Shown: positions 54,584-63,540, counted from the first letter of the stretch. The stretch is 64,000 nucleotides of DNA from Hydrogenovibrio sp. SC-1 (GCF_002848135.1 NZ_PKGB01000010.1:21021-85020); one strand, 5' to 3'. Program-made: numbers and translations. Notes: a model not told the origin generated them from the sequence alone.

Positions 54584-56224
54584 CTAATGCTGAGTAAATA
54601 CCATTACTGATAGGACTGCTTGAATCATTGCGGTGACGCTATCCGTTGCCATGCCTATGCCAATTCGTGATTGCTTTGATTGCTGTACAAGTACATAGGC
54701 AATGGCTTTGGAGTGAGTGCCGGACTCTATGGCATGTTCCGCATAATCTAAGATTTCAAAAGAGATCCCAGTACGTTGAGTAAAGGCATCGCATAAAGCA
54801 CTTAGAGTGCCATTACCCTGTCCTTGCCAAACTTCGCCATCGATTTCTATTTTTAGTTGTTCAAGTTCGCCCTCGCAATCCAGTTGATATTGGCGGATTG
54901 TGTGTTGAGGTTGATTTAAATGATAGTGATCTACAAAGCCTTCATAGAGTTGCTGATGACTGACAATTCCATCCGTCTCTTCCGCCATCTGTTGGGCTAT
55001 AGGGGCAAAATCTTGCTGCACCCATTTCGGAAGGTCAAGTCCGTATTCTTGTGCTAACACAAAGGCAGTACCGGCTTTCCCAGATTGGCTATTGACGCGA
55101 ATAATGGCTTCATAGTCGCGCTGTAAATCCTGTGGGTTAATGGGCAAATAAGCGACTTGCCATTGAGAATCATTCGTTTGATGCATTAGGCACTTGCGAA
55201 TCGCGTCCTGGTGGCTGCCTGAGTAAGCCGTATAAACCGCTTCACCCACCCAAGGGTGGCGAGGGTGTGTTTGGATTCGGGTCACCTCTTCAAAAAGCGA
55301 AATCCATTCGTCAGGGTGAGATAAATCCAATTGCGGGTCAATCCCTTCACTATAGAGATTCATTGCTAAAGTGACAATATCCATATTACCGGTGCGTTCA
55401 CCATTACCCAATATCGTGCCTTCAACCCGATCCGCTCCGGCTAATAGCGCCAATTCTGCAGCGGCAACCGCACAGCCTCGATCATTATGTGTATGGACTG
55501 AAATAATTGCCGATTCGCGGTTAGATAAATGCTCAATAAAGTATTCGACTTGATCAGCAAACCGGTTGGGGGAAGTGCTTTCAACGGTGGCAGGTAAATT
55601 AAGAATACAGGGTTGCTTCGGAGAGGGCTGCCAAATTGCCATGACGGCTTCACAGACCTCGACCGCATAATCGGCTTCGGTTTGTGAAAAACTCTCAGGC
55701 GAATATTGAAAGGTCCATTGGGAGTCTGGGTAATCTGCCGCATATTGCTGTACCCATTCTGCCCCCTGAATCGCCATCGCCTTGATATCAGCTTTGGATT
55801 TACAAAACACTTTTTCGCGTTGAAGTGTCGAAGTGGTGTTGTAAACGTGTACCACGGCTTGTTTTACACCAGAAAGGGCTTCATAGGTTCGCTTAATCAA
55901 ATGTTCTCTAGCTTGCACTAATACCTGAACGGTTACATCGTCAGGAATATGTTTTTCTTCAATTAAGCGACGTGTGAATTCGTACTCCGGTTGACTGGCT
56001 GATGGAAAACCAATTTCAATGGTTTTGAACCCCATCTTAACGAGTTGGTGCCAGACGCGAAGTTTTTGTTCGACGGTCATTGGGTGGGCTAAAGCCTGGT
56101 TGCCGTCGCGTAGGTCGACACTTGCCCAAATAGGCGCCTGGGTAAGACGACGATTCGGCCACTGACGATTGGGTAAATCAGGCGTGGCAGTCGGGCAATA
56201 GCGGTTTGGGTTCATGGTGGACAT
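54584..56224 (-). CDS. leuA: 2-isopropylmalate synthase (LeuA2 type)
   Basis: The 546-residue enzyme begins [20 protein letters not shown] and has the HMGL-like barrel with [50 protein letters not shown] and the metal-site [13 protein letters not shown]-terminal regulatory domain follows (about 420-546). The [11 protein letters not shown] style and length mark it as the LeuA2 form found in actinobacteria and many proteobacteria, rather than the E. coli type. It commits carbon to leucine and is usually leucine-inhibited. The start has GAGGAA 5 bp upstream. It is divergent from an Lrp-family regulator with a 187-bp intergenic region. Confidence 0.96.
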   Translation of the reverse strand: MSTMNPNRYCPTATPDLPNRQWPNRRLTQAPIWASVDLRDGNQALAHPMTVEQKLRVWHQLVKMGFKTIEIGFPSASQPEYEFTRRLIEEKHIPDDVTVQVLVQAREHLIKRTYEALSGVKQAVVHVYNTTSTLQREKVFCKSKADIKAMAIQGAEWVQQYAADYPDSQWTFQYSPESFSQTEADYAVEVCEAVMAIWQPSPKQPCILNLPATVESTSPNRFADQVEYFIEHLSNRESAIISVHTHNDRGCAVAAAELALLAGADRVEGTILGNGERTGNMDIVTLAMNLYSEGIDPQLDLSHPDEWISLFEEVTRIQTHPRHPWVGEAVYTAYSGSHQDAIRKCLMHQTNDSQWQVAYLPINPQDLQRDYEAIIRVNSQSGKAGTAFVLAQEYGLDLPKWVQQDFAPIAQQMAEETDGIVSHQQLYEGFVDHYHLNQPQHTIRQYQLDCEGELEQLKIEIDGEVWQGQGNGTLSALCDAFTQRTGISFEILDYAEHAIESGTHSKAIAYVLVQQSKQSRIGIGMATDSVTAMIQAVLSVMVFTQH

Positions 56225-56340
56225 TAAACTTCCTCGTGTCGTTGGTTAAGGGATCTTCCTTGTTAAAAATTATATCGAAAAGAGTGCGCTATAAAATTGT
56301 GAAATATAGACTGATTTTGATCGTATTTGCATGAATGTTC

Positions 56341-56369
56341 TTAATATTAATTAATTTATGAAATATAAT
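56341..56369 (+). promoter_or_regulatory. Candidate promoter of the Lrp-family gene
   Basis: TATAAT at 56364-56369 follows TTAATA at 56341-56346 by 17 bp. On the opposite strand TATAAT at 56274-56269 may serve leuA, but its -35 box is weak. The AT-rich region between the two genes could hold Lrp-type sites. Confidence 0.4.
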
Positions 56370-56411
56370 TCTAATTAAGGTGTTTTTATTGATATAACTA
56401 AGGGGGTGTTT

Positions 56412-56879
56412 ATGAAGTCGTTTGATGCATATGATCGAAAAATGTTGGATCGGTTACAAAACGATGGCCGTTTAAGCAATCAAGAGTTGGCTGATCAAAT
56501 CGGTCTGTCGCCATCAGCGTGTTTAAGGCGTTTCAAAGCTTTGGAGGCATCGGGCGTGATTGTTGGGTATCGCACTTTATTAGATGCCAAGCGCTTGGGT
56601 CTGGATTTAATGGCGCTGGTGCATATTTCGATGGATAAACACACGCAAGAGCGCTTTCGGGTGTTTGAAGAAGCGGTGCAGGCTTTACCCAGTGTGATGG
56701 AGTGTTTGCTGTTAACAGGGCAATCAGCCGACTACCAATTAAAAGTCGTGGTAAAAGATCTAGAAGCCTATCAAGATTTATTGCTGAATCATATCACCCA
56801 ACTCGAAGGCGTCAGCGGCGTACATACTAGTTTTGTGTTAAGAAAGGTGGTTGATAAAACGGCATTGCCAATTGGCTAA
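56412..56879 (+). CDS. Lrp/AsnC-family transcriptional regulator
   Basis: The ATG at 56412 has AGGGGG at 56401-56406. A GTG at 56406 is the other choice. The 155-residue protein has an N-terminal helix-turn-helix (about 8-55; RKMLDRLQNDGRLSNQELAD and GLSPSACLRRFKAL) and a RAM ligand-binding domain (about 70-150; VMECLLLTGQSADYQLKVVV). It resembles Lrp in length and pattern. Divergent placement from leuA suggests leucine-responsive control of leuA and itself (inference). Two terminator-like hairpins follow. Confidence 0.93.
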   Translation: MKSFDAYDRKMLDRLQNDGRLSNQELADQIGLSPSACLRRFKALEASGVIVGYRTLLDAKRLGLDLMALVHISMDKHTQERFRVFEEAVQALPSVMECLLLTGQSADYQLKVVVKDLEAYQDLLLNHITQLEGVSGVHTSFVLRKVVDKTALPIG

Positions 56880-56897
56880 GGGTGGCATTTGACCATC

Positions 56898-56921
56898 AAA
56901 AATGCCCAGGCCTGGCGTTTT
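56898..56921 (+). terminator. Palindrome-based hairpin after the Lrp-family gene
   Basis: AAAAATGCC and GGCGTTTTT extend the palindrome core into a stem with one bulged C, followed by a T-run. It is the first of two terminators after the gene. Confidence 0.6.
56906..56915. repeat. CCAGGCCTGG palindrome, copy 11 (intergenic)
   Basis: Perfect core, 26 bp after the stop of the Lrp-family gene. Confidence 0.9.
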
Positions 56922-56964
56922 TAATACATCATATTAAAGTTACTATCAAGCAGTATTTTGAACT

Positions 56965-56990
56965 AAAAGCTCCTCAAAAGGGGCTTTTTT
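56965..56990 (+). terminator. Rho-independent terminator after the Lrp-family gene
   Basis: AAAAGCTCCT pairs with AGGGGCTTTT (ten pairs, one G-T) around CAAA, followed by TTTTTT. Confidence 0.85.
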
Positions 56991-57023
56991 ATTGCATTTT
57001 TTAACTTTTTTACGACCTATTTT

Positions 57024-57371
57024 TTGAATTTCCTATTGAACTTTTGCTCTCAAACATTTTATTTCGCTGGACGGTCAATCAATGCTTTCTCGCCGGTGAA
57101 CACAGAAAAATATGGAATCCTGTCCTTCTTTTTTCTCTGGCACCTCTCGCCAATTGCGAAGCAAGGGCTCACTTTTGCACAAGGGCGACCAAACTCTCCG
57201 AGATTGGATTGGATTTGGTTTGTTTGACGAGAGCAATGCTGTTTTCTTGAAAGCAAGTTGAAGAGGTATAATATAGGAACATAATATATATAATACTTGT
57301 ACTAGAATCGCCTATAATGCTACATATATAAAAAAATTCATGTTGTTGCACTAATTAAATTCAGGACTTAT
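57024..57371. other. Intergenic region with overlapping small frames, no supported gene
   Basis: The first part (57024-57256) is GC-richer than the neighbouring gene and open in several frames on both strands, so no single reading stands out and none has a ribosome binding site. The second part (57257-57371) is very AT-rich with several TATAAT hexamers (57267-57272 and 57313-57318), which probably include the promoter of the diguanylate cyclase at 57372. No tRNA or known RNA fold is visible. Confidence 0.4.
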
Positions 57372-59033
57372 GTGATTAATTTTTCTAAAAAAATAACTAA
57401 AAGTCAATTTTTCCAATCTTTTATTACCATTACTTTCATTGTAACGGCTTTTTTTCTAACGGCTTTTGCTTGGTATAAAGGGCAGACATTGGAAGAATTT
57501 GCAAACCACAAAGCAAATCAGGCTAACCTTCTAAAAATTAGTGCAAGCAATTTATTTTATGAAATTGATGCTTTGTTTGGAGATTTAACTTTCTTAGCGA
57601 ACAATATTGAATACAACTTCATTAATGAAGTCAAAAGCCCCCAAGACATGGATGAGTTTATTAATGAAATCGAAGTTTTGTTTAGCAAGTTTGCTGATTC
57701 ACAACAGAATCAATACCGAATAAGATATCTAGACAATAGTGGTTAGGAAATTGTTCGATTAAATACCAGTGGTGAAGACGTTGAGTTTGTTACAAAATCT
57801 GAATTACAGAATAAGAGCAATCGCTATTATGTTCAAGATATTCAAAAACTGACCAAGGAAGAAGTCTATATTTCTCCATTCGACTTTAATAAAGAAAATG
57901 GAGTTTATGACATTCCTCTTCGCCCTATGCTTCGTTTAGGAAAACGTTTATTTGATAACAACAATAAACCTTTTGGTATATTGATAATTAATTATGAAGG
58001 AGAACAAGTAGCGAACCTAATAAGGCACTATCAAGAACTTACAGGGTTTAAATCAAAATTCATTATGCTAAACAATGTGGGGGTTTATGTCGATGGAACC
58101 CCTTTTGATGATATTGCACGTTCTTTTATGTGGGATGGTGTCGTGCCAGCAAAAAGTTTTGCGCTCGAGAATCCAAAAATTTGGAAAAAAATGCAATCTC
58201 AAGAATTTGGGAAGTACGAGGCAGATGAAGGCTTATATAGTTTTTTAAAATTTGATCCAACAAAAAATAGTGGCTCTTACGGAACGACAAAACATCTGGG
58301 CTATAACAAAATCACTAATAATTTAGCTCATAAGGAAGGGGGGTGGACGTTAGTCAGTTTTTTAGCAAAATCAGAGTTCTCAAGTCATACAATTCATAGC
58401 GTTAAAACTAGTTTTTGGTATCTATTCACAGGGCTGGTTCTTTTAGTGGCACTAATCATTCTAGTCCTACGCTATCAAAGAGAGCATCAAGCATTATTTA
58501 ATCAATCAAAGTTTTTGGCCACCCATGATGGTTTAACAGGTCTAAATAATAGATTTCATCTCGATGAAAATATAAAGCAGATGGTGAACAAGGCAGATGA
58601 AGAGAAAAGAACTATTTCTTTTTACTTTATTGACCTAGATGGCTTTAAAGGTATAAATGATCGTTATGGACATAATGTTGGGGATGCAATATTGAAGGCA
58701 GTTGCAGGAAGACTAACTCACGCCATTCGCTATAAACGTAACGAAGTGTCAGATATTGTGGTTCGTCTAGGTGGCGATGAATTTTTAGTAATCATTTTTG
58801 ACCTTGAATCAGAAAAGAAACAAATTGATTTTGGTAAGAAATTGCTCCACTTATTTGATGATCCCATTCATTATGATGAAAGATCATTCGATATTGGTGC
58901 TAGTATTGGTTCGGCATCCTATAGAACGCACTCTGATGATTTCCAGGAGGCAATCAAATTTGCTGATAGAATGATGTATGAAATTAAAAATGAAGGGAAA
59001 AATGGTTTTAAAATTTACTCCCCACCTCAATAA
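57372..59033 (+). pseudogene. Membrane diguanylate cyclase interrupted by one in-frame amber codon
   Basis: A single frame runs from the GTG at 57372 to 59033 (554 codons with the final stop), broken only by TAG at 57744-57746 (codon 125). Both sides belong to one protein: ...RYLDNSG, then EIVRLNTSG, where related dCACHE sensors have a glutamine or similar residue in place of the stop. An N-terminal anchor (about 15-37), a large periplasmic dCACHE-like domain, a second membrane helix (about 347-367) and GGDEF (about 380-550) follow. GGDEF near 466 is intact, but EVSD replaces the RxxD inhibitory site. It is AT-rich compared with its neighbours. Either recent inactivation, suppression, or a sequencing error is possible. 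Confidence 0.8.
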
Positions 59034-59108
59034 ATTACCAATAATTTTTTAGTTTCATACCTCTAGTTATGTCATGTAAATGCTTTCTCTTTGAAACATT
59101 TTCTAAGC

Positions 59109-59134
59109 CTGTCATTCTGTGACAGTCATTTTTT
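59109..59134 (+). terminator. Terminator of the diguanylate cyclase gene
   Basis: CTGTCA and TGACAG pair around a 5-nt loop, followed by TCATTTTTT, 75 bp after the stop. Confidence 0.65.
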
Positions 59135-59183
59135 AATAAGTTATGGTTTAATTATGTGTCACTTTCATGATCACTTGAAAAAC

Positions 59184-59441
59184 CAATTTGTGCGCAAATT
59201 GATTTCTAATTTTGCAAAACAAAATGGAAGTTTAATTGCCGGATATATTGATGTGATTTGATGGAAAAATTTAAAGGGTTTGAGATTTGCTTGAATGTTT
59301 AAAAAGGGTGCATGGTATTTGCCTATATTGAACAATAGCCAAAAATACGATTTTTGTACATGTTTTTAAACATGAAGAAAGATATCTCTTTTAAATCAAA
59401 GAGATATATCTTGTAATTATCCCAGGCCTGGGCATTTTTTT
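59184..59441. repeat. Cluster of four palindromes and hairpins before the palindrome copy at 59422
   Basis: CAATTTG/CAAATTG (59184-59201), CAAAAAT/ATTTTTG (59340-59356), CATGTTT/AAACATG (starting at about 59359), and ATATCTCTTT/AAAGAGATAT (59382-59407) are perfect inverted repeats. They are followed by the CCCAGGCCTGGG palindrome and a run of eight T. This fills the 415-bp gap between 59034 and 59448, which holds no protein gene. The palindrome and T-run read as a plus-strand terminator far from any known plus-strand gene. Confidence 0.6.
59422..59431. repeat. CCAGGCCTGG palindrome, copy 12 (intergenic)
   Basis: Perfect core extended to CCCAGGCCTGGG and followed by CATTTTTTTT, a terminator-like arrangement on the plus strand, 18 bp from the folE2 stop. 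Confidence 0.9.
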
Positions 59442-59448
59442 TATCGGA

Positions 59449-60399
59449 TTAATGCTCAAATGCATCCATAAAGTTAGGCTCGTCACTGTAGCCATTTGGA
59501 ATGTTTTTGGTGACAACGGCGACGGCATCGTGAGGATGTAAGCTTTCTAAGTGATTCACACGTACCCAATAATCAATGTATTCTGGGCAGCTTTCCAATT
59601 TGGCTTGTAAGCGGCGCGCAGCATCTTCACAAAACATTAAGTTGGTGGCGTTTAATCGGGCAAACTCTTGCTCGTCTTGGCGTTTTACCGTTGATTGAAC
59701 CGGTGTTTTAACTGCATCTTCGATTTGGTTGATGACCGTTGATAGATTTAAAACATGGTCTGCCGTTACTTTGAGTTTGATTTGAGCATAAGACCGTTGG
59801 CTATGGGGCGTGGCACAAATGCCTTCTGGTGTGCCAAGCCAAGCGAGAACCTGTTGGTAATCTAATGGCTGATCTGCAAACTGCTGCTGAAAGGCTTCCT
59901 GAATCAGTTGGCGTGATAAGGCGGCTGAACACGGGCAGGTTGAAGAATAAGGGACACTGATGCTGATTTCGCATTCATATTGTCCATCACGCAACTGGCC
60001 TCTAAGGGTGCAAGGGTAGTGTTTCCAACCGGAGTTGTCGGTTTTAAGGGATTTGCGTCTCTCATAATAGTCAAATTTAAATTCGACAAACGCATTTTGG
60101 CTTAAACCATGATGCGACTCGAGAAAGGCTTCGAGTAATACCTGGATGCGATTCGGGGTTAAGGGTTCATTTGATCCCATTTCATCAAGCAGTAGATATA
60201 GCCGAGACATGTGAATCCCTTTGCTTAAAGGGTCATCTAAACTGACATAGGCTTGTACTTGAGAAGAAAGTGTTAAGGTTTGCTGTGCAGATTGTTCAAT
60301 GAGGATGGGCAATTCAATGCCGCTCATTCCGACCCAGTTGAGTTTTCCTTGTGGAGCTTGATGTGGCTGGCAAGCGATATCGGGCATGTGCTTTGTCAT
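59449..60399 (-). CDS. folE2: GTP cyclohydrolase IB (FolE2)
   Basis: The 316-residue protein starts MTKHMPDIACQ and has the FolE2 pattern SVPYSSTCPCSAALSRQLIQ with its metal-binding cysteines, and CEDAARRLQAKLE in the C-terminal half. It catalyses the first step of folate and queuosine synthesis. Unlike FolE1 it works with several divalent metals, and it often takes over when zinc is scarce. AAGGA before the ATG at 60399 supports the start. It follows a COG0523 GTPase gene by 92 bp on the same strand, the pairing expected of a Zur-type zinc response. Palindromes fill the space downstream. Confidence 0.93.
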   Translation of the reverse strand: MTKHMPDIACQPHQAPQGKLNWVGMSGIELPILIEQSAQQTLTLSSQVQAYVSLDDPLSKGIHMSRLYLLLDEMGSNEPLTPNRIQVLLEAFLESHHGLSQNAFVEFKFDYYERRKSLKTDNSGWKHYPCTLRGQLRDGQYECEISISVPYSSTCPCSAALSRQLIQEAFQQQFADQPLDYQQVLAWLGTPEGICATPHSQRSYAQIKLKVTADHVLNLSTVINQIEDAVKTPVQSTVKRQDEQEFARLNATNLMFCEDAARRLQAKLESCPEYIDYWVRVNHLESLHPHDAVAVVTKNIPNGYSDEPNFMDAFEH

Positions 60400-60467
60400 G
60401 CAATTTCCTTCGACTTAGTGCGCTGGTGTTGGCCATTGGATGGAGCAACGAGTCGCAAAATTAAAAA

Positions 60468-60489
60468 GAAACATTATAGCATAGCGAGT
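60468..60489. promoter_or_regulatory. Zur-box-like sequence upstream of folE2
   Basis: GAAACATTATAGCATAGCGA shares GAAA--TTATA--AT with Zur sites of gammaproteobacteria, but the second half-site is poor. On the minus strand it includes TATAAT, a possible -10 box for folE2. Confidence 0.3.
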
Positions 60490-60491
60490 AA

Positions 60492-61508
60492 TTAGTCGTC
60501 ACAATTCCTGACTATTTTAGTCAAGTTTTGCTCCAGTTTTGATACCTGTTCAATATTAAGTGGTTGATCTAGCAAGAGAGTTAAGCGGCTGTCTTGTCTC
60601 CATGCAATATCTTCAAAACTGGTTTGGTTAGGTAGGTGATTGAGGTGTTGCCATTCATTGCCGGTTCGTAGAATACTCTTGGCTCGGATAAGGTGAGGGG
60701 TGTGTTTTAAAAAAGCCTTTAGTGCAACGCGATTGAATTGTACAGTGGGGGAGAATTGCCAGCCAATACTACTGGTATCGCCAGTAAAGACTTCAAGAGT
60801 TATGCAATGGCTAAGAGATGTGGTAACCGTTAAGGGGTGTTGTTGGGTTAGCTGTTGATGTTGTTCTATACCTTCTAATCGATAAAAAGGGCGTTTGGCG
60901 GGTTGAGTTAACCAGTCGGTTATCTTGTTGTCAATGGGGTTGCCATGCAGGGTGAAGATGGGGTTTGGGTTGGCTGGATACCCTTGGTTGAGAGTGGCTT
61001 TCGCTTGGCTGAGTTCTGCCTCAGTGGCCGTATCAACTTTATTTAACAGTAGTCTGTCGGCTAAGCTGACGAGGTCACGGAGTACCGCAGATTTTTGCCA
61101 GAAGTCTGGTGTCAGTTGTTGTGGAGTGACCATGCAAAGGGTTTGTTCAAGCTTCACAGTGGGTTGAAATTTTCGCAAGGTATCGATGATTTTAGCGGGA
61201 TGACCCAGGCCAGTTGGTTCAATTAATATCCGCTGAAGGGGTTGTTTCAACAGTGATTGCAGTGCTTGTTGGTAGCCAAAGGCAGCACTACAACAAATGC
61301 AACCGCCCGAGACGACCTCAATCGGCTGCTGGGTGGTTTGTAAAACCAGACTGTCAATGCCAACTTTCCCCAGCTCATTGATGAGGAGTCCCCAGGTTTC
61401 ATTTTTGGGTTTTTGTTGTAAAAGCGAATTAATGGCGGTGGTTTTTCCACTGCCGAGCAATCCCGTTATTAAGGTAACAGGGATTGGCTGACTAGAGGTC
61501 TTTTCCAT
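60492..61508 (-). CDS. COG0523 (CobW/YeiR-type) metal-chaperone GTPase
   Basis: The 338-residue protein has a G3E-type P-loop with Walker A GLLGSGKTT near residue 16 and the CxCC motif GGCICCS near residue 70. EPTGLGHPAK and NKVD (LLLNKVDTA) support GTP binding, and a C-terminal CobW_C-like domain follows (about 230-330). Family members insert or deliver zinc, cobalt or iron. The adjacent folE2 argues for zinc. It overlaps the mqo stop by 17 bp, so it is translated with a respiratory enzyme, an unusual combination. The TGC-rich CxCC reading is unambiguous. Confidence 0.9.
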   Translation of the reverse strand: MEKTSSQPIPVTLITGLLGSGKTTAINSLLQQKPKNETWGLLINELGKVGIDSLVLQTTQQPIEVVSGGCICCSAAFGYQQALQSLLKQPLQRILIEPTGLGHPAKIIDTLRKFQPTVKLEQTLCMVTPQQLTPDFWQKSAVLRDLVSLADRLLLNKVDTATEAELSQAKATLNQGYPANPNPIFTLHGNPIDNKITDWLTQPAKRPFYRLEGIEQHQQLTQQHPLTVTTSLSHCITLEVFTGDTSSIGWQFSPTVQFNRVALKAFLKHTPHLIRAKSILRTGNEWQHLNHLPNQTSFEDIAWRQDSRLTLLLDQPLNIEQVSKLEQNLTKIVRNCDD

Positions 61509-62832
61509 CTAGAAGGTCGTCTACAAATTGCTTTTGGTACAGGGTTTTGTCAAGTCGTTCGCAGATAATTTTGGCATCGCGATAGGCATTGCCCAGACAG
61601 GTAGTCGCACCTGGTGATGGGGTCATATTGTAGATGATATTTTCATTTTCAGGCACGATGCTGGCTTCGCCCAGTTTGAGTTCTTGTGTGGCCTTATCGA
61701 TGACCTGGGGGCGAACACCACCGTAACCTTCAGCATAGCAGAGTTCATCCACTTTGAGGCCAGGTAGAATTTTACGGGCATCTTTGACGAATAGCCGTTT
61801 GTTTAACCAAGGGATTTCAAACAAAAAGTTCCGGAAAATATAATTACGAATGGTTGAATCCTTAAGTAAGTCCCAAAAAACTTTGAGTACTTTTCGATCT
61901 AGTTTGAGGGTTTTCCAAAAATCCAAATAAGTACCACCGGTATAACGCTCTAACTTGGGGAGCGCTAAAGCAGTAGGGCCGAGTCGAGTTTTATTGGGTT
62001 CCGTTAAGTCAGGGTCACCATGCAAGGCTGCAAATGGCAGTTTGTCATTTTGCATGGTGTAAACTTTGCCATTCAGTTTAGTTGGCGTAAAGTAAAAGCT
62101 GCCCGCCATTGGCAAGGTCGATAGATTCATACCATGTCCCAATTGATTGGCAATGAGTAAACTATGCGCGCCAGCGGAAACCACAACAAATTTCGCTAAA
62201 TAGGTGCCGTGGGCAGTCTGTAATTCATAATGGTCATCAAATGATAGAATACGATCTACCTTTGAGCTGAGTGAGACTCGGATGTTTTTACCGGTTTTAC
62301 GAGCACTGTCGATAAAGGATTTACATAAAACGCCATAGTTGACGGCTGAATATTCATCGGTACAGCCGCTGGCCAGAATTTTTTCAGGACGCGGCTTACC
62401 ATCCACTAAAGCAACATTGGGTTCAACCTCAGCGATTTTGTCAGCACCCCATAGTTCCATATAGGGGAAAGCTTCTTTAAAGGCTTCATAACGTTTTTGG
62501 AGGCGGTCACATTCCGCTTCGCCAACGGCAAGGATCATTTTAGGGAATTTAAAGAGGAAGTCGTTTTTTTCAACTTGATGTGCGTAGTGCACTAGCATGT
62601 TGGCAGTACGTTTGACTTGAATGGCTTTTTCAAGGGTATAGTTAGTTTCAATGTCACCACAATGTAAGGTCTGGCTATTGCTACGGGCATTGGTGTTTAA
62701 CGGAGCAAGCGAGCCATACTTTTCCAAAACCGCAATTGATTTAATGTCGGTGTATTTCGCTAAGGTATACGCGAGCGATGTTCCGGTGATGCCACCGCCT
62801 ACAATAACGACATCAAACAATCGGTTTTGCAT
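61492..62832 (-). CDS. mqo: Malate:quinone oxidoreductase (epsilonproteobacterial type)
   Basis: The 446-residue FAD protein begins VVIVGGGITGTSLAYTLAKY and contains NSQTLHCGDIETNYTLEKA, PMAGSFYFTPTKLNGKVYT, ALHGDPDLTEPNKTRLGPTA and MTPSPGATTCLGNA. These closely follow the pattern of the Helicobacter-type MQO rather than the 530-residue E. coli type. It oxidises malate to oxaloacetate, passing electrons to the quinone pool, at the inner membrane. It heads the transcript with the COG0523 gene and folE2. The leader (62833-63195) is AT-rich and holds only a weak small frame. Confidence 0.9.
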   Translation of the reverse strand: MQNRLFDVVIVGGGITGTSLAYTLAKYTDIKSIAVLEKYGSLAPLNTNARSNSQTLHCGDIETNYTLEKAIQVKRTANMLVHYAHQVEKNDFLFKFPKMILAVGEAECDRLQKRYEAFKEAFPYMELWGADKIAEVEPNVALVDGKPRPEKILASGCTDEYSAVNYGVLCKSFIDSARKTGKNIRVSLSSKVDRILSFDDHYELQTAHGTYLAKFVVVSAGAHSLLIANQLGHGMNLSTLPMAGSFYFTPTKLNGKVYTMQNDKLPFAALHGDPDLTEPNKTRLGPTALALPKLERYTGGTYLDFWKTLKLDRKVLKVFWDLLKDSTIRNYIFRNFLFEIPWLNKRLFVKDARKILPGLKVDELCYAEGYGGVRPQVIDKATQELKLGEASIVPENENIIYNMTPSPGATTCLGNAYRDAKIICERLDKTLYQKQFVDDLLDGKDL

Positions 62833-62918
62833 AGTTGTTGTTAATCCATTTAATTTAGTTAAGCTTTTTATTATATAAAAAAAATTAGGGAAGTTTTAAG
62901 CAATTTTATAGGAAAGCT

Positions 62919-63020
62919 TTATACAGTGCGACCTTGTCCGTCTTGAGTTTCTGAGCGGCCTTTTTTAAAGTTGTGGATTTGGATGAGAAATAAGGCGGCT
63001 ATTAAGCAGCATTCTAGCAT
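62919..63020 (-). CDS. Possible small membrane protein (33 aa), weak
   Basis: In the 363-bp gap between mqo and the DUF2892 gene, the minus strand from the ATG at 63020 encodes MLECCLIAALFLIQIHNFKKG and a polar tail ending GRTV. It is one hydrophobic helix followed by positive charges. The frame is open for about 35 further codons upstream without a usual start, and no ribosome binding site is seen. It may be a real small protein or the remnant of a longer one. I see no other gene in this gap. Confidence 0.25.
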   Translation of the reverse strand: MLECCLIAALFLIQIHNFKKGRSETQDGQGRTV

Positions 63021-63195
63021 GATTTTTATGGTGTTGGCATAGACAAATCCAAGGAAAAATACCTTTTGCGATGATTGAGATGGAATAGAATTGAGCTTTG
63101 AAAATGAAAGAAATTGTTTTTTACTCTGTATCAGTATCGGATTCTATTGTTTGATGAGATTTTGATAGAAATTTTAGGATAAAAGGAGAAAGTAG

Positions 63196-63540
63196 ATGTC
63201 TTCGAGTGTTGTTAAGGGCAATCGCCCTTTGAGAATGTTTGCCATTATGGTGCTGATTGTACTAACTGTCGCTCAAATTCTGGGGCAAATTGATTTAACT
63301 GAACTGTCTTTTTTATGGTTATTGATTCTGATGGCATTGAATGCTCTGCAAGCCTCTTTCTCTGGGTTTTGTCCGATGTTTAAAAATGCCAAGGGTGAAT
63401 GTGTTGCTTGCGGTGTTGCCTGTAATGAGCCGGCTTCAGAAAATAAGGATGGCTCTTGCTGTGATGGTGGGGGTTCGGGCAAGGGGTGTGATGCTGACAA
63501 ATCATCATCCCAAAGAGAGGCTGTAGATAAAACCCCTTAA
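63196..63540 (+). CDS. DUF2892-type membrane protein with Cys-rich C-terminus
   Basis: The 114-residue protein has two hydrophobic helices (about 13-30 and 36-52) ending in ALQASFSGFCPMFKNA, which matches the DUF2892 pattern found in YgaP-like inner-membrane proteins. It then has a glycine- and cysteine-rich tail: CVACGVACN, SCCDGGG and GKGC, seven cysteines in all with GFC. Such a tail suggests metal or persulfide binding, attractive in a sulfur bacterium, but this is inference. AAAAGGAG lies 7 bp before the ATG. It is a single gene divergent from mqo. A terminator-like hairpin follows. Confidence 0.8.
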   Translation: MSSSVVKGNRPLRMFAIMVLIVLTVAQILGQIDLTELSFLWLLILMALNALQASFSGFCPMFKNAKGECVACGVACNEPASENKDGSCCDGGGSGKGCDADKSSSQREAVDKTP

